From positions 41,016,941 through 41,080,940 of the forward strand of contig NC_135378.1 in the NCBI RefSeq assembly GCF_049243985.1: 64,000 nt of DNA. The letters are read 5' to 3'. This stretch comes from Paroedura picta. Its lineage: Eukaryota > Chordata > Lepidosauria > Squamata > Gekkonidae. Positions 10,758 to 22,220 of the stretch are shown one piece after another (positions within the stretch are counted from its first letter, which is position 1; each line of letters opens with the position of its first letter). A program made the translations under genes and the position numbers. The notes below the pieces were generated by a model. That model searched no databases. It saw nothing but the letters and a program-made list of their open reading frames with translations, and was not told the origin of the DNA.

Positions 10758-11427
10758 CAGTGGTCCCCAACCTTTATATCACTGGGGACCGGTCAACGCT
10801 AGACAATTTTACTGAAGCCCGGGAGGGGGGTTAGTCTTTTGCCGAGGGACCCTGCCAGTAGCAGCTGCACAGTGCCACGACGAGGGGGAGCCCCAGCCAT
10901 GGCGGCCTCTGGAGAGCAGGAACTCAGAAGTTGAGCTGTACAATAAAATAATGTAAAAATGTTATTTATTTTAGTGCAAAATTAAAACAGAATAAAAACT
11001 TCATAAAAACTATACAGAACTAACAGCACATACGCTTTTCGACCCTACTGGGTCTTCCTCAGTGATCAGAACTGTGATAATACACTCTATATTTATATTA
11101 AACTCATTATAAAGTATAGCTGAGTGGTAGAATGGGATCTGTAAATTATGGCTCCAACCAATATATGTAAATTTTAGACTTTTTGGAGACCACCTCCTTT
11201 GATATATGCCTAGGGTCACCACTCTTGTCTATTATATAATTCTGTGCTGAGAGTGTCTCTCATGTGCATCAGAAAAAAAGCTACGGAGCCACCAAAGGAG
11301 ACCTGGTGGCAGAATGGCAGGACAGTCCCCGAGGCAGCAGCTAGGGAGGAGGACGAGGAGCCGCAGCCTAGTACCAACTGGTTCACGAACCAGTACCAGT
11401 CACCGGACTGGGGGTTGGGGACCACTG
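10758..11427. mobile_element. hAT-type nonautonomous DNA transposon with inner insertion
   Basis: Terminal inverted repeats CAGTGGTCCCCAACC (10758-10772) and its complement GGTTGGGGACCACTG (11413-11427) bound the element. The flanks (ATTTAGAG, ATTAGACC) are not a clean 8-bp duplication. An AT-rich segment at about 10930-11225, containing CGACCCTACTGGGTCTTCC, is unlike the CpG-rich rest and is probably a nested insertion. Confidence 0.75.
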
Positions 11428-11589
11428 ATTAGACCACAGATGCCAAAATGTCCGCCTGCCCTAATACACATGGGGTAGTCACAGTACATAGGTGTCCACC
11501 CTGTTCCTTCTGTCTCCATTTTTTCACTATTGATAAAATGTTATGTGCCCACATGCTTCTTTCATGGTTGCTCCTTAGAACTGGATTTT

Positions 11590-11830
11590 TGTACCCTGTT
11601 GTTTACTACCCAAAGGAGTCTCAAAGTGGTTTACAAACACCTTTCCCCTTCGTCTCCCCACAATAGACAACCTGTGAGGGATGTGGAGCTGTGAGAGGCC
11701 TGAGAGAACTGGGAATGGGCCACAGTGACCCAGCAGGCCTCGGGTATCTCAAAGCGTTTTCCAATCGTCTACCCTTCCTCTCCCCATAACAGACTCCCCA
11801 TGAGGGAGGTGGGGTAGAGAACCTCACATG
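11590..11830 (-). mobile_element. tRNA-SINE 3' fragments
   Basis: Two consecutive partial copies of the 3' half of the SINE at 4325 occur here: CAAAGGAGTCTCAAAGTGG... CTCCCCACAATAGACAACC and TCTCAAAGCG... CTCCCCATAACAGACTCCC. They suggest a head-to-tail dimer or two overlapping old insertions. Confidence 0.5.
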
Positions 11831-12124
11831 AAAGCTGGCAACCCTAAGAGGAAATCTCTCTGTGCACAGCAGTCTTGACCCTAGTAAGGTTATTTATACT
11901 GTTTTTTTATTTGCCTGGCCAAGGTTGGAAAAAGTCATTTCAGTTCCATGTCTCTCCAGCCATTTACTTGTTCACTATTTACAGTTTCAGGCTGTAAATA
12001 TTTATTTACATCTTCTTGCACTTTCCAGACTCACAGGATTGATGCTGGTCTGTCTGTCTGCACCCCAGAATGCAAACTGTTGCTGGTAAGGGCTGGCCAT
12101 AGCCCATAGCCCAAGAGGGACACA

Positions 12125-12300
12125 CCTGCAGGAAAAAATGGCTCCTTTGAAGGCTGGATTCTGAGGCATTGTACAATTTTGAAGTCCCACCTCCAAACCT
12201 CCAGGAATATTTCCAACCCAGGGGTATCCGGCCTCCAGGTGGGGCCTGGAGAGCTCCTGGAATTACAGCTCATCTGCAGAGTATAAAGATCAGCTCCCCA
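12125..12300. mobile_element. Squamate 'CTCCAGGAATATTTCCAACCC' repeat
   Basis: Words such as GGCTCCTTTGAAGGCTGGA, GAGGCATTGTAC and CCAGGAATATTTCCAACCC match the complementary strand of the element at 62027-62231. It is a short interspersed nonautonomous repeat and the ends are unclear. Confidence 0.5.
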
Positions 12301-13099
12301 GGCAGAAAGGGCTACTTTGGACAGGGTTGTGGTAGAGAAGAAACATTTAAGGCCTCCCACACAGGTTGATGTTGAATTTAAAGATTTGAAGCCTACTACA
12401 CAGAGTTGTCGTGCAAATGAAACAGGAGACAAAAGAACCTCCACAACAGCATCCAGTTTCCTCTGCAGAATAACGCTGTGCAGTGGCCTCAAATCTGCAG
12501 AGTTGCAAAAAAGAAATACACATGACTTGGCTGTGTCTAACCCGCAGCCAGAACAGTATTTTAAATGAGAAGGGGCTTTTCTGTGGCCTCCCTGTCAGCC
12601 AACTGTTTGGCAGGAGAAAGTCCCCCCCCCCCCCGAAAGGAAGGCCCACCCCCATGCCCTCAGACTCCCGTGTTGCTCTCGGAAATACCCCCCTCCCCTC
12701 AGTCAGGGGTTGTTAAAGGCTCCTTCCCAGCAGGCCTGAAGGGAGGGGGAGGGAGAGCACTCTGCAGCCTCCTGCCAGCTCTGTCAGGGTTCTGAGGCAA
12801 AGTTACAGTTAGACATGATAGTTAGGACAGCCTTGGGGCGAAAAGGGCTGGTGCATTCTGTCCAAGCCTCTGTTCTCATCCTCCTTGGCAGCCCTACTGA
12901 CCTTTTCTGCCTGCGGGGGTCAGGGGAAGACTGGCAGTGATGTCTCCAGATTGCCCCTGGCTTGGTGGGCCCTGTCAGAACTTTGGCCCTGTCAGAACTT
13001 TGGCTTCGCGCCCACCCAATTGGCTGGAACTCTGGTCTGTCCTGGTGATGACTAACATCTCATTAAACCTCAAACAAAGGTACAAGATGCTTTTTCTAC

Positions 13100-15189
13100 A
13101 GGCTGTTGGCAACATTGCTTAAAATTTAGGATTCCACCATGTCATTAAAAGGACTGAAAGATGTTGCTATTTCTAGCTCCTTCTGGAAACAAAAAATATG
13201 AAAATCAGTGATTACTATGGATACAAAGGAAAGAAAAGCTTTCTACAAGTGCCCTTCAGTATTAAAAAGACTGAATCCCTGGACCTGCTTCACATGTTGA
13301 GAAAACCTTTAAATCACAGAAGCAAAAGGAAAAATACTACCTCTGAAACGAATCAGTGAGAAAGTATTCTCCCCTCTCTCAAGCAGGGTGGATTTTTCTT
13401 AGCAGTTGTGGAGTTTAAAAATAGTTCTTACACTTGCAATTTTGTTTGGCTTTTGCTTTTAATATGATTCATGCTTAAAAGTCTCCATCATTTGGTTGCT
13501 AAAAATATACTCTTAAAAAGTTGTGATTCTCATTCTGCACTTGAAGCAACGGTCATACAAGAAAGAATACTTGACCTAGGCTCCTAGATAGACTGATACC
13601 CATGTGTGGAACCAGACATAGGTAATAGTGGTGCAATGTCAGCAAGTTATTATTCGGCTTGTTCACCATTCAGGAAAAAATGACTTCGCTATTATGGATT
13701 TGAGGGACAGCGTAATAAATAAAAACAAACCTTGAACTTTGGCAGTTTAATCTCCAATATTCTAATTTGCAGTCTGTGACTTTAAAAGGAAATCTGAATG
13801 CATTCACTGGCTAGTTAGTTCACTCCTAGTAGAGAAGTCCGTGTGAAAGGAATACACCATTCATTCAGAAACAAGTTATGTTTTGTTCTGCTTTTTTGGC
13901 CTCGTCAGCACAGTCTATATGAATTATCTACTCAGCTCATACTGCTTGGAGCCAAAGGCCCCCTCCTGCTAAGAAGAATCTTCATGCATTTCCTTCCAGT
14001 AATTTGATGGAAGAGCCTTTCAATCCAGAGCCTTGTAACCTTTTCTTTTCATCTTAGTGATTGTTCATTTTGGCCTGTCACCATCATCATCTCTGAGATT
14101 GATTCATTTCTAGAAGTTGTAACATTTTGTACTCTCCTTATCTTGGAAAGCTTCACTGCCAGTAATTAATCCTGTAGCACTGTTTGTTCAGCAAACTATT
14201 TTTGAACCCCCTCTTTAGAATTTAAAAAAGAAACCAGAAGTCTTTAGAGGCCCAAACCATTGCCCCAACTCCACCTCAACCAGTTTTGGCGGGCCATCAG
14301 CCCATTTTTCAGGGGAAATCCTATGATTTGAACTGATGCTTGGCCTCCCACTGGCTGCAGAAACTAAGCCACTTTACACATTCCAATAAACAACAATGTT
14401 CCCAATGCCAACCAAGTGTAAGGCTTTATTTTCACTTTTTTTGCAGTCTAGGGACACTGTGAAGTTATGTGCTGAGAGAGTGGGGAGGCTTATTTTTAAC
14501 ACCATAATAGCAAGTGCAATTGCTGCCAGCTTTGAAATACCTCCGTACTGCTCTGTAGGTGGCAACTAGAAGGGGTTTGCAATCCTAATCCCCTGTCTCT
14601 GTCTAGTTCTTATGCAGGGCATGGAGGAGTTGAGGGATGATGAATGAGAAGGAATAGGAACTTCAGAGTTAGAAAGGGTAATGGCTGGACGGATAAATAC
14701 TGATCATTCTGTAAAAGAGTCAAGAGAAAGATGCAACTAAAAAAAGTAATTTAAAAAACTAGACAAAGCCCATTTGAAAAGCAAAGGTTCAACAGCATTA
14801 TTTTCTTTGAGCTCTTGGGGCAGAACAGACATCAAATCAAAATAATGTCTCAGATAAAAAACACTTTTAACACTCCGCTGTTTCAGTGTGCCTACTAATT
14901 ATATTAGTATATTTTAAAGAACATTTCAGTTGTGAATGCCCTTTTGAAAACAAGGATACAGCACTGCTTTCACAAGGTGTAGTTCATGCTCCATGCCACC
15001 TTTATAACTCCCTTTCAAACCAGATTCAGCAGCACAAAATCCTTCCTGCTCCAGAATCATGGATTAAATCGTTCATATTAGATTCCGAAGCACTGATGTT
15101 TTCTACTCATATTCATTGGAGAAGAAACTGAAAAATAGGAACTCTCAATACACTTAAAGTAAACAAAACTGTTTTCTGGTTTCAAAAAG
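13100..15189. other. Repeat-poor DNA downstream of SPCS3
   Basis: Downstream of SPCS3 in its transcription direction. No repeat family or other gene is recognised. It could hold a longer alternative 3' UTR; another minus-strand AATAAA candidate lies near 14424. Nothing in the sequence proves this. Confidence 0.35.
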
Positions 15190-15466
15190 TTTATTTATAA
15201 GAAAGATATTTTATGACCTGATATCCAACTAAAAAAAATCTTCCCTCCAAATTTAAACAACTGATAACCGTTCCTTGACATTTCAGTTTTTTGTTTTGCT
15301 TAAAAAAAAAAAAAACCAACCCCACAAAATTCATTTCCTTCCCTTTCAGCTAAACCTACAGAAATCAAGTATAGTACCTTTGAATTGCAGTGGGCGGGAG
15401 ACGAAAGTGATAAAATTTATAATGTACAAGTATAAAAATATGTTACTCAAGGTTCAGCATAATAAT
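15190..15466 (-). promoter_or_regulatory. SPCS3: SPCS3 3' UTR with candidate poly(A) signal
   Basis: This is sequence between the SPCS3 stop codon and the nearest minus-strand AATAAA (TTTATT on plus at 15190-15195). It is AT-rich with no splice signal needed. The cleavage site and use of this signal are inferred. Confidence 0.5.
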
Positions 15467-18400
15467 TTAATAGCTTTTTGCTGTTTTGTAAGCATCTGGA
15501 AATGGAACAGATACGTGTCCTGCTCCTGTCACAAGAGGTAGGATGCCTGCGTTTGGTACGACGTTCCACGAGAGCGTCAAAGTGACGTTTCTGTTGCCCC
15601 TGAAATGTGAACCAAGTATTAGCAGAAACACTGGCATAGTCTAGAGGTACACACCACAAGAAGCACCCTCGCAAATGTTAGAAGTATCAGGCATGTTAAC
15701 ATTACACATCATTCATGTGATCCACAGTATACTCCATGAGCTCTGTGCAAGGGACCTATGTTATCAAGAAGCCATTATGATGTTCATGGCATTCCGCATT
15801 TTTAAAACACTGGTTAGAACAGTAGAAGCTGATCAGCAACAACAGCAGTTTCCAACAGCACATAGTAAACACCTGAGCAATTCTTTAACATGTCTCAGTA
15901 CCACCCTCTGTTGCTTCTCTCCCTCACCACAAAATATCACTTCCTTTCCTCTTCCCACCAGTTTCTTCCTGTCTACAGTATAACCACTGAAGCCCCCACT
16001 CCACTACCCTTCTCTTATGCTATTATTAATATTTTACAAAAATCCTTAAGGCTGCCAAAACATCCCCCACTCAATAATTCAGTTTTTGTACATACTAGGT
16101 CAAATTAGCTACATACTTTTGCTGGATTCATGATGCTGACAGCAGATTGACAATAATATGCTCTCTTGGGAGAATATGTGTGTCCTCTTTGTTTATTTAC
16201 GGTTACTGACCAGCAACAAATATGATAGCATCAATCCCTTTTTTAGAAAGCACCCCCCCTTTGGAGCTCCTGTATGGTCAGCACAGGACATTCCACAAGT
16301 AAAGAAATGATAGATATTTACTTACTTGAGGCCATTTCCATCATCAAAGAAAAAGTATTTTGATTTCATATCTTTCAACAGTAGCTTTGGATTATCACCT
16401 CTCAAAATGATTTTGTCCCAAAGGACAACCTGGTTCAAAGCCTATAATTAAAATTAATCAAGTTAAATCAACGGGACAGGGAGGGGGGCATACAGAAATT
16501 CCTAGTCTGGGAAACTGAAAATGTGAACAGTCAGTTCTTATAGAATTGCAAGAGTACACTTTTGTTTCCATACAAACAAAGTGTGGCACTGCTAATGTAC
16601 ACCAAGATCCTTCCGGGGGGGGGGGGGGCACAAAACAAAACTGAAGAACTTAATTCTTTAGAAACTGTAAACCAGCATAGCTGATTATCTGAATAAGACA
16701 ACATAAGAGAGCCATCTTAGTGTAGTGGTTAAGAACAGCAGCCTCTAATCTGGAGAGCCAGGTTTGAGTGTCCATTCCTCCACATGAACTTGGGTTACAG
16801 TTCTGTTAAAGCTGTTCTCAAAGAGCAGTTCTATCAGGGCTTACTCAGCCCCCCCCCCTCACAGGAGGTCTGCCGTGGGGAGAAAAAGGGAAAGTGACTG
16901 TAAGCTGCTTTGTGACGTCTTCATGTAGTGAAAAGTGGGGTATAAAAAACAACTCTTCTTCAAAACTGTTTGAAGCAGCTACTGGAAAGTGGTATAGATT
17001 TAAAATACAGAAAAAATACTTGAAAGCCCAACTGCTTTTTCTTTTTACAGATGTAAGCTTTTCAAGTAAAAATTACAAATGAAAATCATTTGTATCATTT
17101 GATTAATTTATCTTAATAGAACATGACTGGGCCATTTTCCAAACAGCATCCTGTATGTTGCACTCCCTACAGTAAAACAAGCTACCTTTTACTATTGTCA
17201 ATGAGCAACGCATATTTTTCTGTTAGTTCACTGTTAATGAAGTTGCACACAAAAGAGATGGCACTTGTTTGGAAAACTAATTCAAACCTGCTATACCTAT
17301 AAAGGGCCTAAAAGCAGGGTTTTAGACAGTTGTGAAATGGGAATAATGACAGAATTATTTTCACATCACACTAATTGCATACTTACATTGTTCTTGGTTG
17401 AATATTCTGCTGATAAATATAGAAATAACTGTTTCACATTCCAGTCAAATATACTATGCAGATGTGGGAAAATTAAGGACCAGAAACCTTTGAAAACAAA
17501 CATCCACAAAAACATTTAAAAGGCATTTGCCAACTTTACAATGATCTATGTTACACATCTGAGGAACAATAGTACTTACACCACTGAGAACTTTAAAAGG
17601 TGAATTTGTTCCAGAAGATGTCAATTAGACTGCAAACGCTCTAGTTTTTGCTAAAAAACAGAATATGCAATTCTCCCCTTTAATTTCTTCAAACCTCTCT
17701 TGTACCATGAGTTCCAATACTTTCCTATTTTGGGGGTGGAAGGACTTCTAACACAAGTTGAACAATTTTGCAAAATTATTAAAAATGAGAAAACTAGGTG
17801 ACCATTATATAATTCAGACTCTGTTATTCCACCTACAGGATTTAGATATGACTGGAAAATCTGGGATTCCTGATAATAGAACTCCAAGGATTTGTTCCAG
17901 TGGTACTGCTACAACAGAAAACCATCTGTTAATACAATATTTCCACAAATGGGAAGGGGGCTTTGCTGACCCCCCCCCCCAAACATCCACGTCACCTTCT
18001 ATTGTTTCTATCAGTCTCCCAACATTTAGGATCAACAGTTCAGGGAAGCTCAGTGGGGCAAGAAATGTGGGTAGTTTGGGTCTAACTTAAAATCTCTTGC
18101 ACACTGAACCCCCAGAGAAGGCACTTCTTCAAATGACATGCACTTTAGATTTCTATAGATACAAATGGGTAGCCATGTTGGTCTGAAGTAGCACAATAAA
18201 ATCAGAGTCCGTCATGTAAAATGATCATAGTCTGACGAAGAGTGCTTGCACTCGAAAGCTCACGCCCTGAATAAATCTTTGTTGGTCTTAAACGTGCTAC
18301 TGGACTCTGATTTTACTTTAAATTTCTGTTTCTCAAACAGCTGTTCACTGTGCTGCATGACAAACTACAACTAAAGCAAAAAGGAGTTTCAAATAGTGGG

Positions 18401-20572
18401 GACTTGGGTGCATTGCCATTTGAACAAAACCAAAAGTCAGAACAGTCTACTGAGCTAGTGCAAATGTTCTGGCTGATTTTCTGCCATTCCCAAAGGAAAT
18501 TCCACGCAATTATTTGCAGTACAAGCCTATTTCACTGTGGGAATGCATGCCACCTATGCAGGCCAATGAAGTGAGGGAGCTTGTAAAGAGATGCTCCCAA
18601 ACTGAAGTCAACCTATGCCGTCTGTCCACTTGCACATCAGAGCCAAGTTGGTCATAACTGCAAAAGATCCATGATCAGATTTCTTTCTTCTTAAAAAAAA
18701 TGCAAAAAGGCAGTTCAAATCCAACTGGGGCTGTAGCTATGGAGTGCTGAGGGAGGAGCCCTCTGCAATGTTTTACCCAATTCAAATTGTCAGCTGCCAC
18801 TCGAGAGTTAACAGATATAGATACCTATGTTTTTCCCCATAGGTACCATGGCCCAGTTTTAATTCAGGGTTATCTGTGGCCATTAACATTGTTTAGATAC
18901 ACAGGAAATCTGAAAATTACATTATCTAGATGCACCTCAGTATATCAACACTTGGAAGTATGAACATTTTCCATGACGTGGCTGTGGAGGCATGAAATAA
19001 AGTGAGGCATGGAAGATGGGTTTGCTGAGAGAGAGAATTTAGATTTCTATTAACTGGATCCAAACCATAATCAGAATTTATTTTTCAGCTCTATCAAAGT
19101 CTTTGCGTTTGCTACAAAGGATATCAGCTGTAATATCAAAAGTAATGATTCCAAGGTCACTTCTTTCTCCAGGTCCAGTAAAATCTTCTACATTTTTTCT
19201 GAGAAACAAATGGAGAATACACAATTCAATATTCTTTATAACTGGCAAAGCAAATAAGATTCCTCAGGGAAAGAATATTCTTGTTCACTATGCAGCACAA
19301 TGGCATGAAACCTGACTGCATGCAATCGAACATACAACCCAACAATATTTAAACCTCAAACATCAATGAAATGTATGAAATGTCAAAAAGAAACCCGACA
19401 AACAATATTTTAATATATTAACCCATCATAGTGATTACAGTTGTAACTACAAAACAGTGGCATTTGGCAAATGGTTTAGTTGACTGTCTCACCTGTAAGG
19501 CAGTGAGAAATTATTTAAATTCTCCATGCATCACCATGCATTTATTTACACTAGAAATGGCATAAGGTATGTGATTATTTTAAAGTCCATAATTTTAATA
19601 CATACTTTTAAAATCAAAGCCTGCTGAGAAACAGTCAGTTGGAGCGCAAGAAGCACAAACAATCACATTCAAAGCAGTGGAACTACCAAGAACAACATTA
19701 ACAAAATCCCTGGGAGGAGACACTGCCTGTGTAGCCCCCTGCAGCTCTTAGCCTCCCCCCCCCCCCCGCGCAAGGGACATGAGGGTGGCCATATCCTGTC
19801 AGAGCAACAGTCCACCGCTGCCTGCTGAACCCACTAGCCGAGCTGCTTTCTCATGTACACACAAGGGAGCTGCCAGAGGGACCAGAGAGTTCGTGTTGCT
19901 CGCTCATTGGCTGACAGAAGGGGGAAATGAGCTAACAGGAAGCCAAGGTCTAGCAGTTCTAAAAACCACCATCTCAAACAAGAAAATGCTGTTTAAAAGG
20001 GGGCAGAAATTATACAGCACTTAAAACGAAAAGGCGCTTAGGAAATCTTATTGTTAAGAGAAGCACACAGAAACACACCCGGTCACCAGATTTAAGCACA
20101 AGGCTTCCTTGCAGCAGCGAGAAGACAGGCAAGGCTGTTGGGGGAAACAGGAGTGTGCCGTGCAGCAGCCATGATCGGCTCTTGCCATGAGTCAGAGCTC
20201 CTCGCCACTAATCAATGGCACTCAAGCCGGGCCAATGGAAGGCGGCTGCAGCCAGGGGCCCCCTGGCGCCTCTTATTAGTTTTATCTAAGGCCCTAGAAG
20301 CGAACAAGGGAAGCGCCGGGGCATCCCCAAGCGGGGACCCGCTTTCTTCGGCCACTCGCCAGCCGGGAGGACGAGAGCCCTCAATCCTCGGGGCCGTCCC
20401 TCCCCTCCCGCCCGGCGCGCCCCACTCACAGCATGACCCGGGAGACGGCGATGCTGACAGGCACGCTGCGCTCCTTGAAGGCGGTGGTGATGAAGCAGCC
20501 GAAGGTCAGCGCCGCCATCACGCTCAGCGAGAAGGCGAAGAGCGAGTTGGCGCGGGTCAGTACGGTGTTCAT
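15467..20572 (-). CDS. SPCS3: Signal peptidase complex subunit 3 (SPC22/23), five coding exons
   Basis: Accessory subunit of the ER signal peptidase complex, which cleaves signal peptides from nascent secretory proteins. Coding exons on the minus strand: 20572-20430, 19198-19125, 17463-17387, 16441-16326 and 15599-15467. The lengths 143+74+77+116+133 give 180 codons plus TAA, the same length I recall for the human protein. The start [20 protein letters not shown] is near-identical to mammalian SPCS3. Residues about 11-33 form the single membrane anchor of a type II protein, with the rest lumenal. NVT at residues 141-143 is the known lumenal N-glycosylation position. [19 protein letters not shown] and [12 protein letters not shown] are family signatures. 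The C terminus ([10 protein letters not shown]) departs from mammals (PDTYEITKSY as I recall). Introns 1, 3 and 4 are GT-AG. Intron 2 only keeps frame as AT-AC (see separate entry). The gene is divergent from ASB5, with its first exon in a CpG island, as expected of a housekeeping gene. Confidence 0.96.
16617..16629. repeat. G homopolymer in SPCS3 intron 3
   Basis: An uninterrupted G run of about 13 bases. Similar long C or G runs recur across the noncoding parts of the window (see findings). Confidence 0.8.
16702..16961 (+). mobile_element. tRNA-derived SINE in SPCS3 intron 3
   Basis: Same family as the copy at 4325, opposite strand. It starts GAGAGCCATCTTAGTGTAGTGG, has a decayed B-box (GTTTGAGTG) and ends AAAGTGGGGTATAAAAAACA ACTCTTCTTC. 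It lies antisense to SPCS3. Confidence 0.75.
17464..19124 (-). promoter_or_regulatory. SPCS3: SPCS3 intron 2: predicted U12-type AT-AC intron
   Basis: Exon 2 ends ...ACAGCTG at 19125 and the intron begins ATATCCTTTG (19124-19115), an exact match to the minor-spliceosome 5' site ATATCCTT. Near the other end TCCTTAAT (17479-17472) matches the U12 branch site TTCCTTAAY. The intron closes ...TTTTCCCAC (AC at 17465-17464), about 9-10 nt after the branch A. Joining GCTG to ATCTGCAT gives A-D-L-H-S-I-F-D-W, aligning with the conserved ADL..IFDW. The nearest GT (19116-19115) with the nearest AG (just before TATATTTGAC) breaks the frame. Intron length is 1661 bp. Confidence 0.85.
18165..18318. repeat. 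Interspersed amniote repeat with GTAGCCATGTTGGTCTG motif
   Basis: It contains GTAGCCATGTTGGTCTGAAG, then CTCGAAAGCTCACGCC and CTTAAACGTGCTACTGGAC. AAAATCAGAGTCC near 18198 and its complement GGACTCTGATTTT near 18302 form outer inverted repeats. Related words are at 41640-41830 and 60930-61050. The family is common in reptile genomes, but I cannot name its class. Confidence 0.5.
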
Positions 20573-21080
20573 GGCCCCGCCGGCCCTCACGCCTCACCGC
20601 ACACGCGACGGCCCCGCTTCCGCCCGCCAGGAGGAGGAGGAGGAGGAAGGCGCAGGCCAGGGAGCCCGGCGGGGGCGGCGGAGAGGAAGGGCGGGAGGGA
20701 AGGCAGGCAGGCGAGGCGGAACAGCTGCCGCCGCCGCCACCGCGGTGCGAGAGCGAGGAGGAGGAGGAGGAGGAGAGGAGGAGGCCCGAACCCGCCGCCG
20801 GGAAGCGATCCCGCCCAGTCGGCCCGCGCGAGGAGGAGCCCCGCCAGCGTCCCCGCCCGCCCAGAGGCGGGCTGTCCCCTCCCAGCTCCGCCTGCTCGGA
20901 GGCCGCGTGGAGCAGAGGCCTGAGCGCTGGCCGGGGGGGGGGGGGAGGAGGAGGAGGAGGGCGGCGGCGCGCCTGCGGCCCGTTTATGAGGCAGAATAGA
21001 TTCCTCTCGAGAAAACATTCTCGCATGGGGCGGCGGCAGCAGCGCGGGGAAGCGGCTGCTAGATTAAAGGCGCTCGAGTC
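20280..21080 (-). promoter_or_regulatory. SPCS3: CpG island promoter and 5' UTR of SPCS3
   Basis: Dense CpG sequence covers exon 1 and about 500 bp upstream of its ATG. It contains purine triplet runs (GGA/GAG around 20627-20646, 20756-20785 and 20945-20960) and a G12 run near 20934. No TATA box is evident next to the start codon. Exact transcription starts cannot be read from sequence. Confidence 0.75.
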
Positions 21081-21379
21081 TTTAAGATGGCCCCGCTGCT
21101 GCTGTTGACGTTTTCAAAAAATGTATATGCCTTATTGACTTGTGCGGGATGCGTGAATCTGCCACGATCTCGAGAGTCAGAATGCAGCCAAGTGATACCA
21201 GCTTCCAGGTGGGACGTGGGGGGCGGGCGGGTTGTCCCCCGGTTTTTCTGCTCATCTCTGGGCGACAGGGCAGTTCCCCGGGAGAAAATGGCTGCTTGGG
21301 AGAGTGGACTTCATAGCGTCACACAGACACCATACCTAGTAGTCAATGATAGATTTATCCTCCATCTAATCCCCTTTTA

Positions 21380-22220
21380 AAACTGCATTCCAATTGCCAT
21401 CACTACATGCTCTGGCAGCAAATACCACAGTTTAATCATTGTACAATAGTGTTTCCTTTTGTCCATTCGGAACTTACTGCTCATCAACATCATTGGATGG
21501 CCTCAAGTTCTAGTATGCATAAATTTATAAAACTATCATATGGAAGTTTTATTTTCAATGTAAAAAATCACATGAATTAATGAGGATCCATTTAAAATTA
21601 TCTAGATCATACTTTTACTCAAACCCAAAGATATGTACCTGCTGCTATTTGTGTCTGCCTGTATCTTGATCATCTTGTTTGTTGGTTTATTTATTTTTAC
21701 ATTTATACCCTGCCCTTCCCTGAAAGTGCAGGCCAGCTTATAAAATAATTAAATTCAGAAGGATTATAACATCTCTGTGTAATGTGTTGAACTACGTGGA
21801 AGATTTCAATTTGTGACAATCTAATAAAAATAACCCACCCCCCCATCTCAATTCACCATATTAGGCCACATCAAAAACTTGTCATGAAACACTCTCTTAA
21901 CCCTTACGAACTTGAACTATGCAACTATTAAGTGGGCAATATTCCCCCCTATGCATTTCTTTACTAGGTGCATCAGGAGCCAAATGAAGTTCTTTTCACA
22001 TGTTTGGCAATAATTAGCGTTATCTGTTTTGTTTCTTCTACTGTTAACTGTGATTCTAATCTGCTGTTTTAATCTTTTAACTGCTGTTTTGTGGCTTGCA
22101 CTTTACAGAATTGCTGATAGTTTGATTGTAATTATGGTTTAATAGTCTTTTAACTGTCATGAACTGCTTCAAGAACTTCGGCTGTTAGGTGTCTTATAAA
22201 TATTCAAAAACAAATAAATT
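21380..22220. mobile_element. Cluster of old interspersed repeats
   Basis: 21380-21560 (TTGCCATCACTACATGCTC... GGATGGCCTCAAGTTCTAGT) matches 38400-38570. About 21690-21750 is a minus-strand LINE 3' end (TTTATACCCTGCCCTTCCC). About 22060-22220 is a plus-strand LINE-like 3' tail ending CTTATAAATATTC AAAAACAAATAAATT. All are decayed. Confidence 0.5.

Noticed and set aside
19115-19125. Conventional GT donor (GTAGCA) for SPCS3 exon 2
   Set aside because: It would add three residues, and joined to the nearest AG acceptor it breaks the reading frame. The AT-AC reading keeps ADL..IFDW intact.
20138-20923. 261-codon plus-strand open frame over the SPCS3 promoter
   Set aside because: It overlaps SPCS3 exon 1 on the opposite strand in a CpG island. 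Composition (R, G, P runs from GGA/CCG repeats) and the clear SPCS3 frame explain it.
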